Below the pieces are notes generated by a model. It had not been told where the DNA came from and did no database searches. It saw only the letters and a list, made by a program, of their open reading frames with translations. A stretch of 38,957 bases of DNA from Saprospirales bacterium (lineage in GTDB: Bacteria; Bacteroidota; Bacteroidia; Chitinophagales; Saprospiraceae): assembly GCA_016703765.1 (NCBI GenBank), contig JADJBL010000039.1:1-38957 (forward strand), given 5' to 3'. Below are positions 1-8,820 of the stretch, piece after piece. How positions within the stretch are numbered: position 1 is the first letter of the stretch; the number at the start of each line of letters is the position of its first letter. A program made the translations under genes and the position numbers.

Positions 1-776
1 CTGAGGATTTTGGCGCCCTCTTGCAGGGCCACCATGTGCAGCGCAGTCGTCCCGTTGAGGGCCTCAGCGGGAGAAATGCCCAGCACCCGGGTGATCATCG
101 ACTTTCGGGAGATGCCTACCAGCAAAGGGCGTTCGAGGATTTGGAATGTGGAGAGTTTTTGAGCAGCTCGTAGTTGTGGGCCACCGTTTTGCCGAAGCCG
201 AAGCCGGGGTCGAGGATCACATCGTGGATGCCGAGGTCGCGGAGCTTGCCCAATTCGGCGATCAGGAAGTCCATCACTTCGATCAGCACATCTTCGTAAA
301 CGGGGTCTTTTTGCATGGTATCGGGCATGCCCTTCATGTGCATGAGCACGTAGGGCACGCGCAGAGAAGCGACGGTTTCGTACATGGCGGGGTCGAGTCG
401 CCCGGCGGAGATATCGTTGATCATCGCTGCGCCTGCCTGAACAGACTCCCTCGCCACCCTCGACCGCACGGTATCGACCGAGCAAGGCATCCGGAAAGCG
501 CTTGAGGAGGGCTTCTACGGCCGGTACGACCCGGCGCAGTTCTTCTTCCTCCGAAATCATTTCCGCCCCCGGGCGGGACGACATCCCCCCCAAATCCAGG
601 ATACTCGCTCCCTCGGAGAGCATTTGCTCCGCCTTTTCCAGCAAGGCATCTGTCCCCGACATCCTGCTTCCGGCGAAAAACGAGTCCGGCGTCAGGTTGA
701 GGATGCCCATCACCTGGGGGGTAGTGAGGTCTAACAGGTGGCCGCGGAGGTTTATAGTTGATTGGGGGCTTAGCAT
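1..776 (-). CDS. folP: Dihydropteroate synthase FolP, two frame breaks, 3' end beyond the window
   Basis: FolP joins hydroxymethyl-dihydropterin pyrophosphate to p-aminobenzoate in folate synthesis (family knowledge). Three reading frames read in series give nearly the whole protein: GILNLTPDSF at codons 24-33 (pterin-site loop), LDLGGMSSRPGAE, SVDT, INDISAG, VLMHMKGMPDTMQ, DPGFGFGKT, then GISRKSM and ALNGTTALHM close to the C-terminus. The first break lies near 480-487, between PDALL and SVDT, and needs a 1-base deletion or a 2-base insertion. The second is at 156-160, where a run of five A (minus strand) should be six to continue from LLK into KLSTFQILERPLLVGISRKS. The start ATG is at 776-774. 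The last 15-25 residues lie outside the window. Because conservation continues on both sides of each break, and folP is normally essential, I infer consensus errors rather than a dead gene; real decay is the alternative. The protease gene lies upstream on the same strand, separated by a repeat hairpin. Confidence 0.85.
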   Translation of the reverse strand, partial: MLSPQSTINLRGHLLDLTTPQVMGILNLTPDSFFAGSRMSGTDALLEKAEQMLSEGASILDLGGMSSRPGAEMISEEEELRRVVPAVEALLKRFPDALLGRYRAVEGGEGVCSGRRSDDQRYLRRATRPRHVRNRRFSARALRAHAHEGHARYHAKRPRLRRCADRSDGLPDRRIGQAPRPRHPRCDPRPRLRLRQNGGPQLRAAQKLSTFQILERPLLVGISRKSMITRVLGISPAEALNGTTALHMVALQEGAKIL

Positions 777-785
777 GGGGAGGCT

Positions 786-869
786 TAGTTTTTAGTTTTT
801 AGTTCTTAGTTTTTAATTTTTAGTTATTTGGGTGTCTTCAACTAAAAACTAAAAATTAAAAACTCATAA
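786..869. repeat. AGTTTTTA-type tandem-repeat hairpin between the protease gene and folP
   Basis: The left part repeats AGTTTTT-like 7-8-nt units and the right part is their inverted copy. An 18-bp perfect stem can form between AGTTTTTAATTTTTAGTT and its complement, with an 18-nt spacer. The protease stop TAG (872-870) is the first trinucleotide of the array on the minus strand. The same unit recurs at 28282-28354 and at the right window edge. A terminator or mRNA 3'-end function is possible but is inference. Confidence 0.8.
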
Positions 870-2797
870 CTAATCGTATGGATTTGCCGAAAAATTGGAA
901 TCCCCGACCTTTACGCCGTAAAAATCGAGGTAGAGGATGTCGAAAACCAGGTTGGGGAAGGCATAGGCGTTGGGGATCGGGCTGCTGAAGGGGTTGTTCG
1001 GGTCGGGGAACACATATTCCGAGGGAATGAAGCGCCAGGAGGTATTGTTCGGGAAGCCCGGCACGACCCCCAGGATCATCTTGGTGATGTCGACCATGTC
1101 CAAAGTGGTTACGATGTTGGTACGGTTGGCATCGGAGGCGATGACTTTGTAGGGGTTGTCGAGCAGGTCGATCAGCAGGATATGCTTTTTGATAGAGACC
1201 AGGTCGAGGGTCGTGACGCCGTTGACCAGGCCCGAGGTTTTGGAACAGCCGATCAGGAAATCCTCCCCGATGGGAAGCTCCTCGAAAATATACGTCCCCG
1301 TCGTGTCCGTCAGCGTCGTGAGGGTATCCGCGCCGATGCAGACGACCGTGACCCCGGCCACGCCTTTATTGTTGTAAGAGGTTTTTACCCTTCCCGAAAT
1401 GGAAATGCCCGTCGGCGCCGGAGGCTGAAAGCCTTCGAGGCTCATGAGGCCGGTATTGTCCGGATCGAGCCAGTCGCGCAGGCGCTCGGCCGGCGTGGCG
1501 CCCGCATCCCAGGACAGGTGGAAGCGGCCTGAGAAAACGGTGACCTGCTCGCAGCCCTCAAAACCGCCGTGTAGCTGACCCACAATCTGCCCATTCCCGT
1601 TGAAGAGCGGGCCGCCGGAGGAACCGGGCTGGAAACTGCCCGTGTCGAGGATGGCCTTCAAATGGTGATTGGCCGGAGTGGTCACGCCGTTACTCCAGGT
1701 GATGGAGTTGGGGTGGACGACCAGCGGATCGTCGTCCATCGAGATCTTTTTGATATCGCCCTTCGGATGGTGGATCAATATCCCCATGCTCGGCGGAGTG
1801 GCGGTACGGTTCCAGCCGTTGAAATGCACATTGAAGGAAAGCGGCACGGGTATGGACAATTCGACCAGCAAAAAGTCGGACTCCTGCCTCCCGGCGCGCT
1901 GCTCGCAGCCGATGATGGACAAATAACCCGGCTCCTGGGCGGGGTTTTCGCAGGGCTCGCCTTCGTAGTGGAAATCGAAACGCCAAAAGTCGTAAAGGGG
2001 GGTAAAGCCGTCCTGGCAGTGGAAACCGCTCAGCACATAGGGCGTTCCGTCGTTGTTCGCATTGTTGACGAGGGAGCCGCTGCACCAGCCCATCCCTTCT
2101 TCCGAGCACCATCCGCACCCGGCACACGCCGCGCTTTTCGTCCTGCCAAATGGAGCCTATCGGGCAGTTGACGTTCACCTGGCAGGAGTCCGATTCGCCG
2201 AAACCAAAGCCGGCGCCCCTGTTCAGCATATCGAAAGACAGGGCGTAGTCGATGCGAAAGATGGATAAAGCGCCCTTGCCCCGTTGGAATTTAGGTTCGT
2301 AATATTCCAGAATGGCGGTTTCGCCTTCGACAAACCCGGTGACAAATCGGCGGCTGTCTTTATTGTGACGGGCGTCGTAGGCCCCTAATATTTCGCGTCC
2401 ATCCGGATCGAACATGAAGAGTTTGCCGCCCGGCGGGAGATAAAAGTCGTCGTATAGAATAGCCAGTCCTTTCGCTCCCACACCTTTTACTTTCAGGAGC
2501 CAGAGGCGGTCGCCGTTGCCCAGTTCGAGCCATTGGCCGGCGTTTTCCAGGTTCAGCGATACTTTCACCGGGGCGGCGCCCAGGGGGTTATCGGGATGCT
2601 GTTCGTTGAGGAGTCTGTATTTTTCCAGATCCGGAGTCGGCAATTGGTATTCGCTGAGCTCTATTGGCCCTCGGGCCATCTGGAACTGGTCGTCCAAAAA
2701 AACGGGCTGTCCGCCGGAGGTGATTTGCGCAGAAAGCGGGAGGGAAAAAGCGGAAAGCAGGAAGAGAAACCCTGCGTGGACATAGTAACTTTTTCAT
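870..2797 (-). CDS. Secreted trypsin-like (lysyl endopeptidase-type) serine protease with dockerin-like C-terminus, frame-broken
   Basis: This is a predicted exported endopeptidase of the S1/lysyl-endopeptidase type. Order: signal peptide (hydrophobic core FLFLLSAFSLPLSAQ), an N-terminal propeptide-like beta region of about 170 residues (LPPGGKLFMFDPDG), the protease domain, a carboxypeptidase-regulatory-like sandwich (ISGRVKTSYNNKGVAGVTV), and a dockerin-like pair (VTTLDLVSIKKHIL and ITKMILG). The triad is visible: His in LSGFHCQD, Asp in QESDFLLVEL, Ser in QPGSSGGPLF. The CSGSLVNN...DGTPYVLSGFHC pattern is typical of the lysyl-endopeptidase group. Two frame breaks: one near 2096-2103 (one extra base between RMVLG and MGWCSG), one within about 15 bases of the ATG (2797), where MKK and the signal peptide are in different frames. 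No obvious T9SS type A domain is seen at the C-terminus, which ends NPYD. A perfect TACCTTTG box lies 28 nt upstream of the ATG. Substrate is unknown. Confidence 0.8.
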
Positions 2798-2824
2798 GGG
2801 ATCGGCATGGGTCAATCAATCCGG

Positions 2825-2832
2825 CAAAGGTA
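2825..2832 (-). promoter_or_regulatory. Putative -7 box for the protease gene
   Basis: On the minus strand this reads TACCTTTG, a perfect match to the Bacteroidota -7 element TAnnTTTG. It lies 28 nt upstream of the protease ATG. No clear TTTG is seen at the -33 distance, which overlaps the terminator of the tRNA gene. Confidence 0.4.
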
Positions 2833-2845
2833 CTCAAAAAAGGGG

Positions 2846-2878
2846 ATAAAAAAAGGCCTCCCGAATGGAAGGCCTTTT
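2846..2878 (-). terminator. Rho-independent terminator after tRNA-Glu
   Basis: On the minus strand AAAAGGCCTTCC, a short loop and GGGAGGCC form a GC-rich stem followed by a run of seven T. It lies 11 nt beyond the tRNA 3' end, so it most simply ends the tRNA transcript. Confidence 0.75.
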
Positions 2879-2888
2879 AGATGGGTTG

Positions 2889-2960
2889 TAGTCCGTACGG
2901 GAATTGAACCCGTGTCTCCACTGTGAAAGAGTGATGTCCTAACCCCTAGACGAACGGACC
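2889..2960 (-). tRNA. tRNA-Glu, anticodon TTC
   Basis: The complement folds as a tRNA. Acceptor GGTCCGT pairs with ACGGACT (one G-U at the first pair), the anticodon stem TCACT/AGTGG encloses loop CTTTCAC with anticodon TTC, and the T-arm is ACGGG-TTCAATT-CCCGT. The discriminator is A and CCA is not encoded. Length is 72 nt. It decodes GAA and GAG. It appears to be a single-gene transcript with its own promoter (3031-3061) and terminator (2846-2878), and it diverges from gapA. Confidence 0.95.
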
Positions 2961-3030
2961 GTTTTTTGATGTAGCCCCGCCGAAGGTCCTAACAACCTGA
3001 AACCCGGCGAGGTTCCTTCCAAAAGCGTTG

Positions 3031-3061
3031 CAAATTTATAAGGTTTTATGTTGAATGCAAA
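3031..3061 (-). promoter_or_regulatory. Canonical Bacteroidota promoter for tRNA-Glu
   Basis: The minus strand reads TTTG, 19 nt, TAAATTTG, a perfect match to the TTTG-N19-TAnnTTTG pattern known from Bacteroides. The predicted start would leave a leader of about 65 nt before the tRNA. That leader contains a GC-rich inverted repeat (CCTCGCCG against CGGCGGGG) that may be part of 5' processing. Confidence 0.65.
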
Positions 3062-3125
3062 TATTTTTAAAAAAATTGTGGCTCTTTTATCCCTGAGGTT
3101 TTTCGTAAATTCGCCGCCGGATTGA

Positions 3126-4193
<1,068 letters not shown>

Positions 4194-4202
4194 TTCTTTC
4201 TT

Positions 4203-4270
4203 CACCGCAAAGGCGCAAAGGACGCAAAGACTGCTTCGCGTTTTCTTTGCGCCTTTGCGCCTTAGCGGTT
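4203..4270. repeat. GGCGCAAAG-type inverted repeat between gapA and pgk
   Basis: The left arm (4203-4229) contains CCGCAAAGGCGCAAAGGACG, an 8-9-nt periodic sequence. The right arm (4245-4270) is its near-perfect complement (CTTTGCGCCTTTGCGCC). Together they form a long hairpin in the gap of a two-gene operon, without a clear T-run. It may attenuate or stabilise the message; this is inference. Confidence 0.75.
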
Positions 4271-4277
4271 TACGATT

Positions 4278-5483
4278 ATGAAAAACTTCGCTTTCAATAA
4301 CAAGAAGGTGCTGGTTCGCGTCGACTTCAACGTACCCGTTGACAAGCAATTCCAGATCACCGACGACACCCGCATTCAGGCTGTTTTGCCCACCCTCAAC
4401 CACATCCTCGACCAGGGCGGCGCACTCATCCTCCTCTCCCACTTCGGCCGGCCGGATGAAAAATTCAAACCCGACGGATCGGTCGATGTGGAGCGATTCA
4501 CCCAGCGGCACCTGCTGAGCCACCTTTCCAAAGTGCTGAACCGTCCGGTGCAGTTCTGCGACGAACTAACCGGCGAAAAGCCCGCGAAAATGGCGGCTGC
4601 GCTTAAACCGGGCGAGGTCCTGCTGTTGGAAAACACCCGCTTCCACCCCGGAGAGAAAAAAGGAAACGAAGACCTGGCCCGCGAGTGGGCAGCCCTTGCC
4701 GATATCTACATCAACGACGCCTTCGGCGCAGCCCACCGCGCCCACGCATCCACGACCACCGTGGCCAAATTTTTCGGTCCCGAGGCCAAGGGTTTTGGCT
4801 ACCTGATGGACGAGGAGGTGAAAAACGGCAAAAAGGTGCTCGAACACCCCGACCGGCCGCTGACCGCCATCATCGGCGGCGCCAAGGTCTCCGACAAGAT
4901 CCTGCTCCTCGACCGCCTCATCGGCCTGGCCGACAACATCATCGTCGGCGGAGGAATGGCCTATACCTTTGTGAAAGCTCAGGGTGGCGCCATCGGCAAA
5001 TCGCTGGTCGAAGACGATCGCCTGGATCTGGCAAAAGAGTTGCTGAAAAAAGCCAAAGACAAAGGGGTCAACTTCCTCCTCCCCGAAGACTCGGTCATCG
5101 CCGACCAGTTTGCCAATGAAGCCCAGCGCCAAACGACCGACAGCAAGTCCATCCCCGACGGATGGATGGGCCTGGATATCGGTCCCAAGGCCTGCGAGGC
5201 CTTCACCAAGGCGATCCTGTCCTCCAAAACCATACTCTGGAACGGCCCCATGGGGGTCTTTGAAATGCCCAACTTCGCAAACGGTACCAAAACCATTGCG
5301 GAGGCAGTTGCCAAAGCCACCTCAAACGGCGCTTTCTCCCTCGTAGGTGGCGGCGATTCGGTAGCGGCCCTCAACCAACTCGGCCTCGAAGACCAAATCA
5401 GCTTCGTCTCCACCGGCGGCGGCGCTATGCTCGAATTACTGGAAGGGAAGGAGTTGCCGGGCGTTACGGCAATTTTGAGTTGA
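4278..5483 (+). CDS. pgk: Phosphoglycerate kinase
   Basis: Pgk transfers phosphate from 1,3-bisphosphoglycerate to ADP in cytoplasmic glycolysis. The 401-residue protein has the family signature VLVRVDFNVPV at about residues 11-21, HFGRP, the 3-phosphoglycerate-binding LLLENTRFHPGE, GGAKVSDKI, the nucleotide-binding WNGPMGVFE and the C-terminal GGGDS. Length and motif order are normal. It lies directly after gapA. Its stop codon TGA is part of the first unit of a GTTGAAAA array, so the C-terminus ILS abuts the repeat without a gap. The 3' third of the gene is overlapped on the other strand by the uninterrupted frame that continues from rfbB. Confidence 0.97.
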   Translation: MKNFAFNNKKVLVRVDFNVPVDKQFQITDDTRIQAVLPTLNHILDQGGALILLSHFGRPDEKFKPDGSVDVERFTQRHLLSHLSKVLNRPVQFCDELTGEKPAKMAAALKPGEVLLLENTRFHPGEKKGNEDLAREWAALADIYINDAFGAAHRAHASTTTVAKFFGPEAKGFGYLMDEEVKNGKKVLEHPDRPLTAIIGGAKVSDKILLLDRLIGLADNIIVGGGMAYTFVKAQGGAIGKSLVEDDRLDLAKELLKKAKDKGVNFLLPEDSVIADQFANEAQRQTTDSKSIPDGWMGLDIGPKACEAFTKAILSSKTILWNGPMGVFEMPNFANGTKTIAEAVAKATSNGAFSLVGGGDSVAALNQLGLEDQISFVSTGGGAMLELLEGKELPGVTAILS

Positions 5484-6616
5484 AAAGTTGAAAAGTTGAA
5501 AAGTTGAAAAGTTGGGACCAAGGCGAAGTCGCGCCTTGGTCCCAATTTAAACTTTACTTTTCTTTTGACTATTGTTGCTTCATAATACCCCTGATACGCC
5601 CCCGAAGTGACGTGCTCCAGCCATTCGGAATGGTCGAAATACCAATCGACCGTTTGGCGGAGGCCTTCCTGCATACTCATCGAAGGCGACCAACCCAGTT
5701 GGGTCTGGATTTTTTGTGAATCGATCGCATAGCGGCGGTCATGGCCGGGACGGTCTTTCACGAAGGTGATCAGTTCGCGGGCGGTTCCGGGCGTGTGGCC
5801 CATGCGCTCATCCACCGTATCGCAGAGCAGGTGGACCAGGTCGATGTTCTTCCATTCGTTATTCCCGCCGATATTGTAGGTCTCTCCCGCTTCGCCGCGG
5901 TGGAAGACCGCGTCAATGGCACTGACATGGTCCAGGACCCAGAGCCAGTCGCGGGTGTATTTTCCGTCGCCGTAGATCGGCAGGGGCTTGTTCTGGCGGA
6001 TATTGTGGATGATGAGCGGAATGAGTTTTTCGGGAAACTGGTAGGCACCGTAATTATTGGAGCAATTGGAAAGCACCACCGGCAACCCGTAGGTGTGGTG
6101 GTAGGCCCTCACCAGAAAATCCGAGCTGGCCTTGGAAGCGGAGTAGGGAGAACGGGGATCGTAGGGCGTCGTTTCCGTGAAAAACCCGGTTTCGCCCAGG
6201 CTTCCGTATACCTCGTCGGTAGATACGTGGTAAAACCGTTTTCCCCCGAAATCCTTCCAATGTCTGCGGCAGGCATTGAGTAACTCCACCGTGCCGATGA
6301 TATTCGTGCGGATAAAAGCCATCGGATCGGCGATGGAACGATCCACGTGCGACTCTGCCGCCAGGTGGATGATACCGGAAAAGTCGTTTGCCTCAAACAA
6401 TTGATCCAGGAAAGCCGGGTCGGAAATATCCCCCTTGACAAACGAATAATTCGATTTGCCCTCCACATCCCGCAGGTTCTCCAGGTTGCCCGCATAAGTC
6501 AGCAGGTCCAGGTTGACGACCCGATAATCCGGATATTGGTTTACAAAATGACGCACGACGTGCGATCCGATGAAGCCGGCGCCGCCGGTAATGAGGATAG
6601 TTTTCTTTTCCACCAT
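4979..6616 (-). CDS. rfbB: dTDP-glucose 4,6-dehydratase with a run-on C-terminus
   Basis: RfbB/RmlB converts dTDP-glucose to dTDP-4-keto-6-deoxyglucose, the branch point for deoxysugars of surface polysaccharides. The extended short-chain dehydrogenase fold is clear: TGGAGFIGSH near residue 10 (NAD), HLAAESHVDRSI, STDEVYG, the catalytic YSASKAS, and SNCSNNYG. Family similarity ends at about residue 350 (SGAYQGYYEAT, near 5580). The frame then stays open for about 195 more codons, through the GTTGAAAA repeat and about 500 nt antisense to pgk. That tail has no family counterpart. A two-base indel near 5580 would instead use TAG at 5571-5569 and give an ordinary end, so a lost or mis-called stop is more likely than a real extension. 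The ATG directly abuts the stop of the upstream UDP-glucuronate decarboxylase gene. Confidence 0.9.
   Translation of the reverse strand: MVEKKTILITGGAGFIGSHVVRHFVNQYPDYRVVNLDLLTYAGNLENLRDVEGKSNYSFVKGDISDPAFLDQLFEANDFSGIIHLAAESHVDRSIADPMAFIRTNIIGTVELLNACRRHWKDFGGKRFYHVSTDEVYGSLGETGFFTETTPYDPRSPYSASKASSDFLVRAYHHTYGLPVVLSNCSNNYGAYQFPEKLIPLIIHNIRQNKPLPIYGDGKYTRDWLWVLDHVSAIDAVFHRGEAGETYNIGGNNEWKNIDLVHLLCDTVDERMGHTPGTARELITFVKDRPGHDRRYAIDSQKIQTQLGWSPSMSMQEGLRQTVDWYFDHSEWLEHVTSGAYQGYYEATIVKRKVKFKLGPRRDFALVPTFQLFNFSTFQLKIAVTPGNSFPSSNSSIAPPPVETKLIWSSRPSWLRAATESPPPTREKAPFEVALATASAMVLVPFAKLGISKTPMGPFQSMVLEDRIALVKASQALGPISRPIHPSGMDLLSVVWRWASLANWSAMTESSGRRKLTPLSLAFFSNSFARSRRSSSTSDLPMAPP
5479..5543. repeat. 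GTTGAAAA direct array followed by a 12-bp perfect hairpin
   Basis: Positions 5479-5513 hold four to five copies of the 8-nt unit GTTGAAAA. They run into GGGACCAAGGCG (5514-5525), which pairs perfectly with 5532-5543 over a 6-nt loop. The element lies between the convergent genes pgk and rfbB and may end transcription from either side, although there is no strong T-run. On the minus strand the rfbB frame reads straight through it. Confidence 0.75.
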
Positions 6617-7579
6617 TCAACTTTTCAACTTTTCAACTGCGGGATTCACCACCTTTTTAAAATATTCATACGTCTTCAGCAAGCCCTCCTCTCTCCCCAC
6701 TTTCGGCTCCCAACCCAAAAGCTTCCTGGCCTTGGTAATATCCGGCTGGCGGATCTTGGGGTCGTCGGCGGGAAGGGACTTGTAGATGATATGGGCCTTG
6801 GGGTTTCCCACAAGTTTTATGATCTCCTCGGCAAATTCGAGGATCGTGATCTCCGCCGGGTTGCCGATGTTGACCGGGTTGGGATAATCGCTCAGCAGGA
6901 GCCGGTAAATGCCGTCGACCAGGTCGTCCACATAGCAAAAAGAGCGCGTCTGCGAGCCGTCGCCAAATACGGTGAGCCCTTCGCCTCGGATGGCCTGGGA
7001 GAAAAAGGCGGGCAACGCCCGGCCGTCTTCCATGCGCATCCTCGGACCGTAGGTATTAAAAATGCGAACGATCCGGGTTTCCACCTGATGAAAACTGTGG
7101 TAGGCCATCGTAATGGCTTCCATATAGCGCTTGGCTTCGTCGTACACGCCGCGAGGCCCCACCGGATTGACATTGCCCCAATACTCCTCCGTTTGCGGAT
7201 GCACCAGCGGATCGCCGTACACCTCCGAAGTAGAAGCTACCAGTATCCGGGCATTTTTTGCCTTGGCGAGGCCGAGGAGATTGTGCGTACCCATTGCCCC
7301 GACTTTCAGGGTCTGAATGGGCATTTTCAGGTAGTCGATGGGACTGGCGGGGGATGCAAAATGCAGGATGTAGTGCAGGTCGCCCGGTACGTGGACGAAT
7401 TTCGTGACGTCGTGGTGGTAGTATTCGAACTCCTTGAGGGGGAACAAATGGGCGATGTTGTCCAGGTTGCCGGTCAGGAGGTTATCCATACCGATGACCT
7501 GATATCCTTCGCGGATAAAGCGGTCGCACAGGTGCGAGCCCAAAAAGCCGGCCGCGCCGGTGATCAGAATTCTTTTCAC
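6617..7579 (-). CDS. UDP-glucuronate decarboxylase (UDP-xylose synthase) family SDR
   Basis: The extended short-chain dehydrogenase family member most like UDP-glucuronate decarboxylase, which makes UDP-xylose from UDP-glucuronate. The 320-residue protein has the NAD motif [10 protein letters not shown] (residues 6-15), the characteristic [21 protein letters not shown], the diagnostic [19 protein letters not shown] with catalytic Tyr and Lys, and IFNTYGPRM. Those blocks separate it from RfbB and GalE. The start is GTG at 7579, overlapping the stop of the aminotransferase gene by 4 nt (GTGA). Its stop is 0 nt from the rfbB start, so the three genes form one translationally coupled operon. The last residues EKLKS are encoded by the intergenic octamer repeat. 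A close relative with another UDP-sugar substrate is possible. Confidence 0.9.
   Translation of the reverse strand: MKRILITGAAGFLGSHLCDRFIREGYQVIGMDNLLTGNLDNIAHLFPLKEFEYYHHDVTKFVHVPGDLHYILHFASPASPIDYLKMPIQTLKVGAMGTHNLLGLAKAKNARILVASTSEVYGDPLVHPQTEEYWGNVNPVGPRGVYDEAKRYMEAITMAYHSFHQVETRIVRIFNTYGPRMRMEDGRALPAFFSQAIRGEGLTVFGDGSQTRSFCYVDDLVDGIYRLLLSDYPNPVNIGNPAEITILEFAEEIIKLVGNPKAHIIYKSLPADDPKIRQPDITKARKLLGWEPKVGREEGLLKTYEYFKKVVNPAVEKLKS
6618..6640. repeat. GTTGAAAA units at the 3' end of the UDP-glucuronate decarboxylase gene
   Basis: On the minus strand about 2.5 copies of GTTGAAAA encode the last residues VEKLKS and the stop TGA, which is followed immediately by the rfbB ATG. The same unit occurs at 5479-5513 and 10899-10988. 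Confidence 0.75.
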
Positions 7580-8721
7580 AGAGAAAGGCCTTTGATGGTT
7601 TGTTCGATAATGTAATCCTGCACTTCTCCGCCCAGTTCGGAATGCATCGGAAGAGAAAGGACCTTATGGGCCAGAGATTCCGATACCGGAAAATCGCCCT
7701 CCTTGTATCCATAACCGCGGTAGGCCTTCTGAACGTGCAGCGGCACGGGGTAGTACACCCCGGTAGGTATGCCGGCGCCTTGAAGGTGATCCTTCAGGCG
7801 GTCGCGGCCCTCCTCCAGGGTCAGGGTGTACTGATGGTAAACATGGTTTGAATATGGGGCGACTTTCGGGACCGTCACGCCTCGAAGACCCGAAAAAGCC
7901 CGGTCGTAGCGTGCGGCAGCGGCCTGGCGGGCGGCGTTGTATTCGTCGAGATGCGGTAGTTTCACGTCCAGGATCACGGCTTGTAAGGTATCGAGCCTCG
8001 AATTGACGCCGATGGAATCGTAGTAGTAGCGCACCTTCATCCCGTGGTTGACGATCAGGGAGATCTCTTCCCCCAGCGCCTCGTCGTTGGTAAACAGGGC
8101 CCCGGCATCGCCGTAGGCGCCCAGGTTTTTGGATGGGAAAAAGGAGGTGCATCCGATATGCCCGATCGTACCGAATTTTTGGGTCCTGCCGTCGGCAAAA
8201 CGGTAGTCGGCCCCAATGGCCTGGGCATTATCTTCGACGACGTAGAGATTGTGTTTTTGGGCGATCCGCATGATCGCCTCCATATTGGCGCCCTGCCCGA
8301 ACAGATGCACGGGAATGATGCAACGCGACCTGGACGTAATGGCCTCCTCGATCTTGTTTTCATCGATCACAAAAGTGTCCGGATGGACATCGACGAAAAC
8401 GGGCTTGAGCCCCAGCAGGGCAATCACCTCGGCCGTAGCAACGAAGGTGAAAGGTACTGTGATCACCTCGTCTCCGGGCTTCAGGCCCAGGGCCATGAGC
8501 GCGATCTGGAGCGCGTCGGTGCCGTTGGCGCAGGGGATCACCTTGCCCGCGCCGAGGTATTGGGCCAGGTTGCGGGCGAATTGACCCACCTGTGGGCCGT
8601 TGATGAATTGGGTAGAATCGATCACTTGCTGAATGGCCTGGTCCAATTGGGGCTTGATCTTTTGGTACTGAGCCTCCAGATCGACCATGGCGATGGGATG
8701 GGTGGGCGTGTTCGGGGTCAT
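7576..8721 (-). CDS. DegT/DnrJ/EryC1/StrS-family sugar aminotransferase
   Basis: A PLP-dependent aminotransferase that places an amino group on a keto-sugar nucleotide in surface polysaccharide synthesis (family knowledge). The fold-type I motifs are present: [49 protein letters not shown], and [15 protein letters not shown] with the PLP lysine in SKNLG. The beginning ([15 protein letters not shown]...TQFINGPQV) resembles the WbpE/FdtB-type subgroup, so the substrate may be a 3-keto sugar; the exact one cannot be told. I place the start at ATG 8721 (MTPNTPTH). An upstream TTG at 8739 lies within a few bases of the predicted transcription start. It is the first gene of a three-gene operon with the UDP-glucuronate decarboxylase and rfbB, and may act on a dTDP-4-keto or related sugar. 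Confidence 0.9.
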   Translation of the reverse strand: MTPNTPTHPIAMVDLEAQYQKIKPQLDQAIQQVIDSTQFINGPQVGQFARNLAQYLGAGKVIPCANGTDALQIALMALGLKPGDEVITVPFTFVATAEVIALLGLKPVFVDVHPDTFVIDENKIEEAITSRSRCIIPVHLFGQGANMEAIMRIAQKHNLYVVEDNAQAIGADYRFADGRTQKFGTIGHIGCTSFFPSKNLGAYGDAGALFTNDEALGEEISLIVNHGMKVRYYYDSIGVNSRLDTLQAVILDVKLPHLDEYNAARQAAAARYDRAFSGLRGVTVPKVAPYSNHVYHQYTLTLEEGRDRLKDHLQGAGIPTGVYYPVPLHVQKAYRGYGYKEGDFPVSESLAHKVLSLPMHSELGGEVQDYIIEQTIKGLSL

Positions 8722-8743
8722 AATCTTGATTTGCTTCAAGCTG

Positions 8744-8751
8744 CAAATATA
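8744..8751 (-). promoter_or_regulatory. Putative -7 box of the nucleotide-sugar operon
   Basis: The minus strand reads TATATTTG, a perfect TAnnTTTG match, 22 nt upstream of the preferred ATG at 8721. The -33 region is not convincing. Together with 8763-8793 on the other strand it forms a divergent promoter region. Confidence 0.4.
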
Positions 8752-8762
8752 GTCAAGCTAAA

Positions 8763-8793
8763 TTGGCATTCTGGCAGCAGGCGGTTATCTTTC
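8763..8793 (+). promoter_or_regulatory. Putative promoter of the outer-membrane protein gene
   Basis: TTG at 8763-8765, a 20-nt spacer, then TATCTTTC at 8786-8793 (one mismatch to TAnnTTTG), 27 nt upstream of the ATG. Confidence 0.4.
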
Positions 8794-8820
8794 GCCGTTT
8801 AAGTAACAAAAATTCAGGGA

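Noticed and set aside
6347..7615. 422-codon open frame on the plus strand opposite rfbB and the decarboxylase gene
   Set aside because: It is antisense to two clear SDR genes in coupled frames and carries no family signature.
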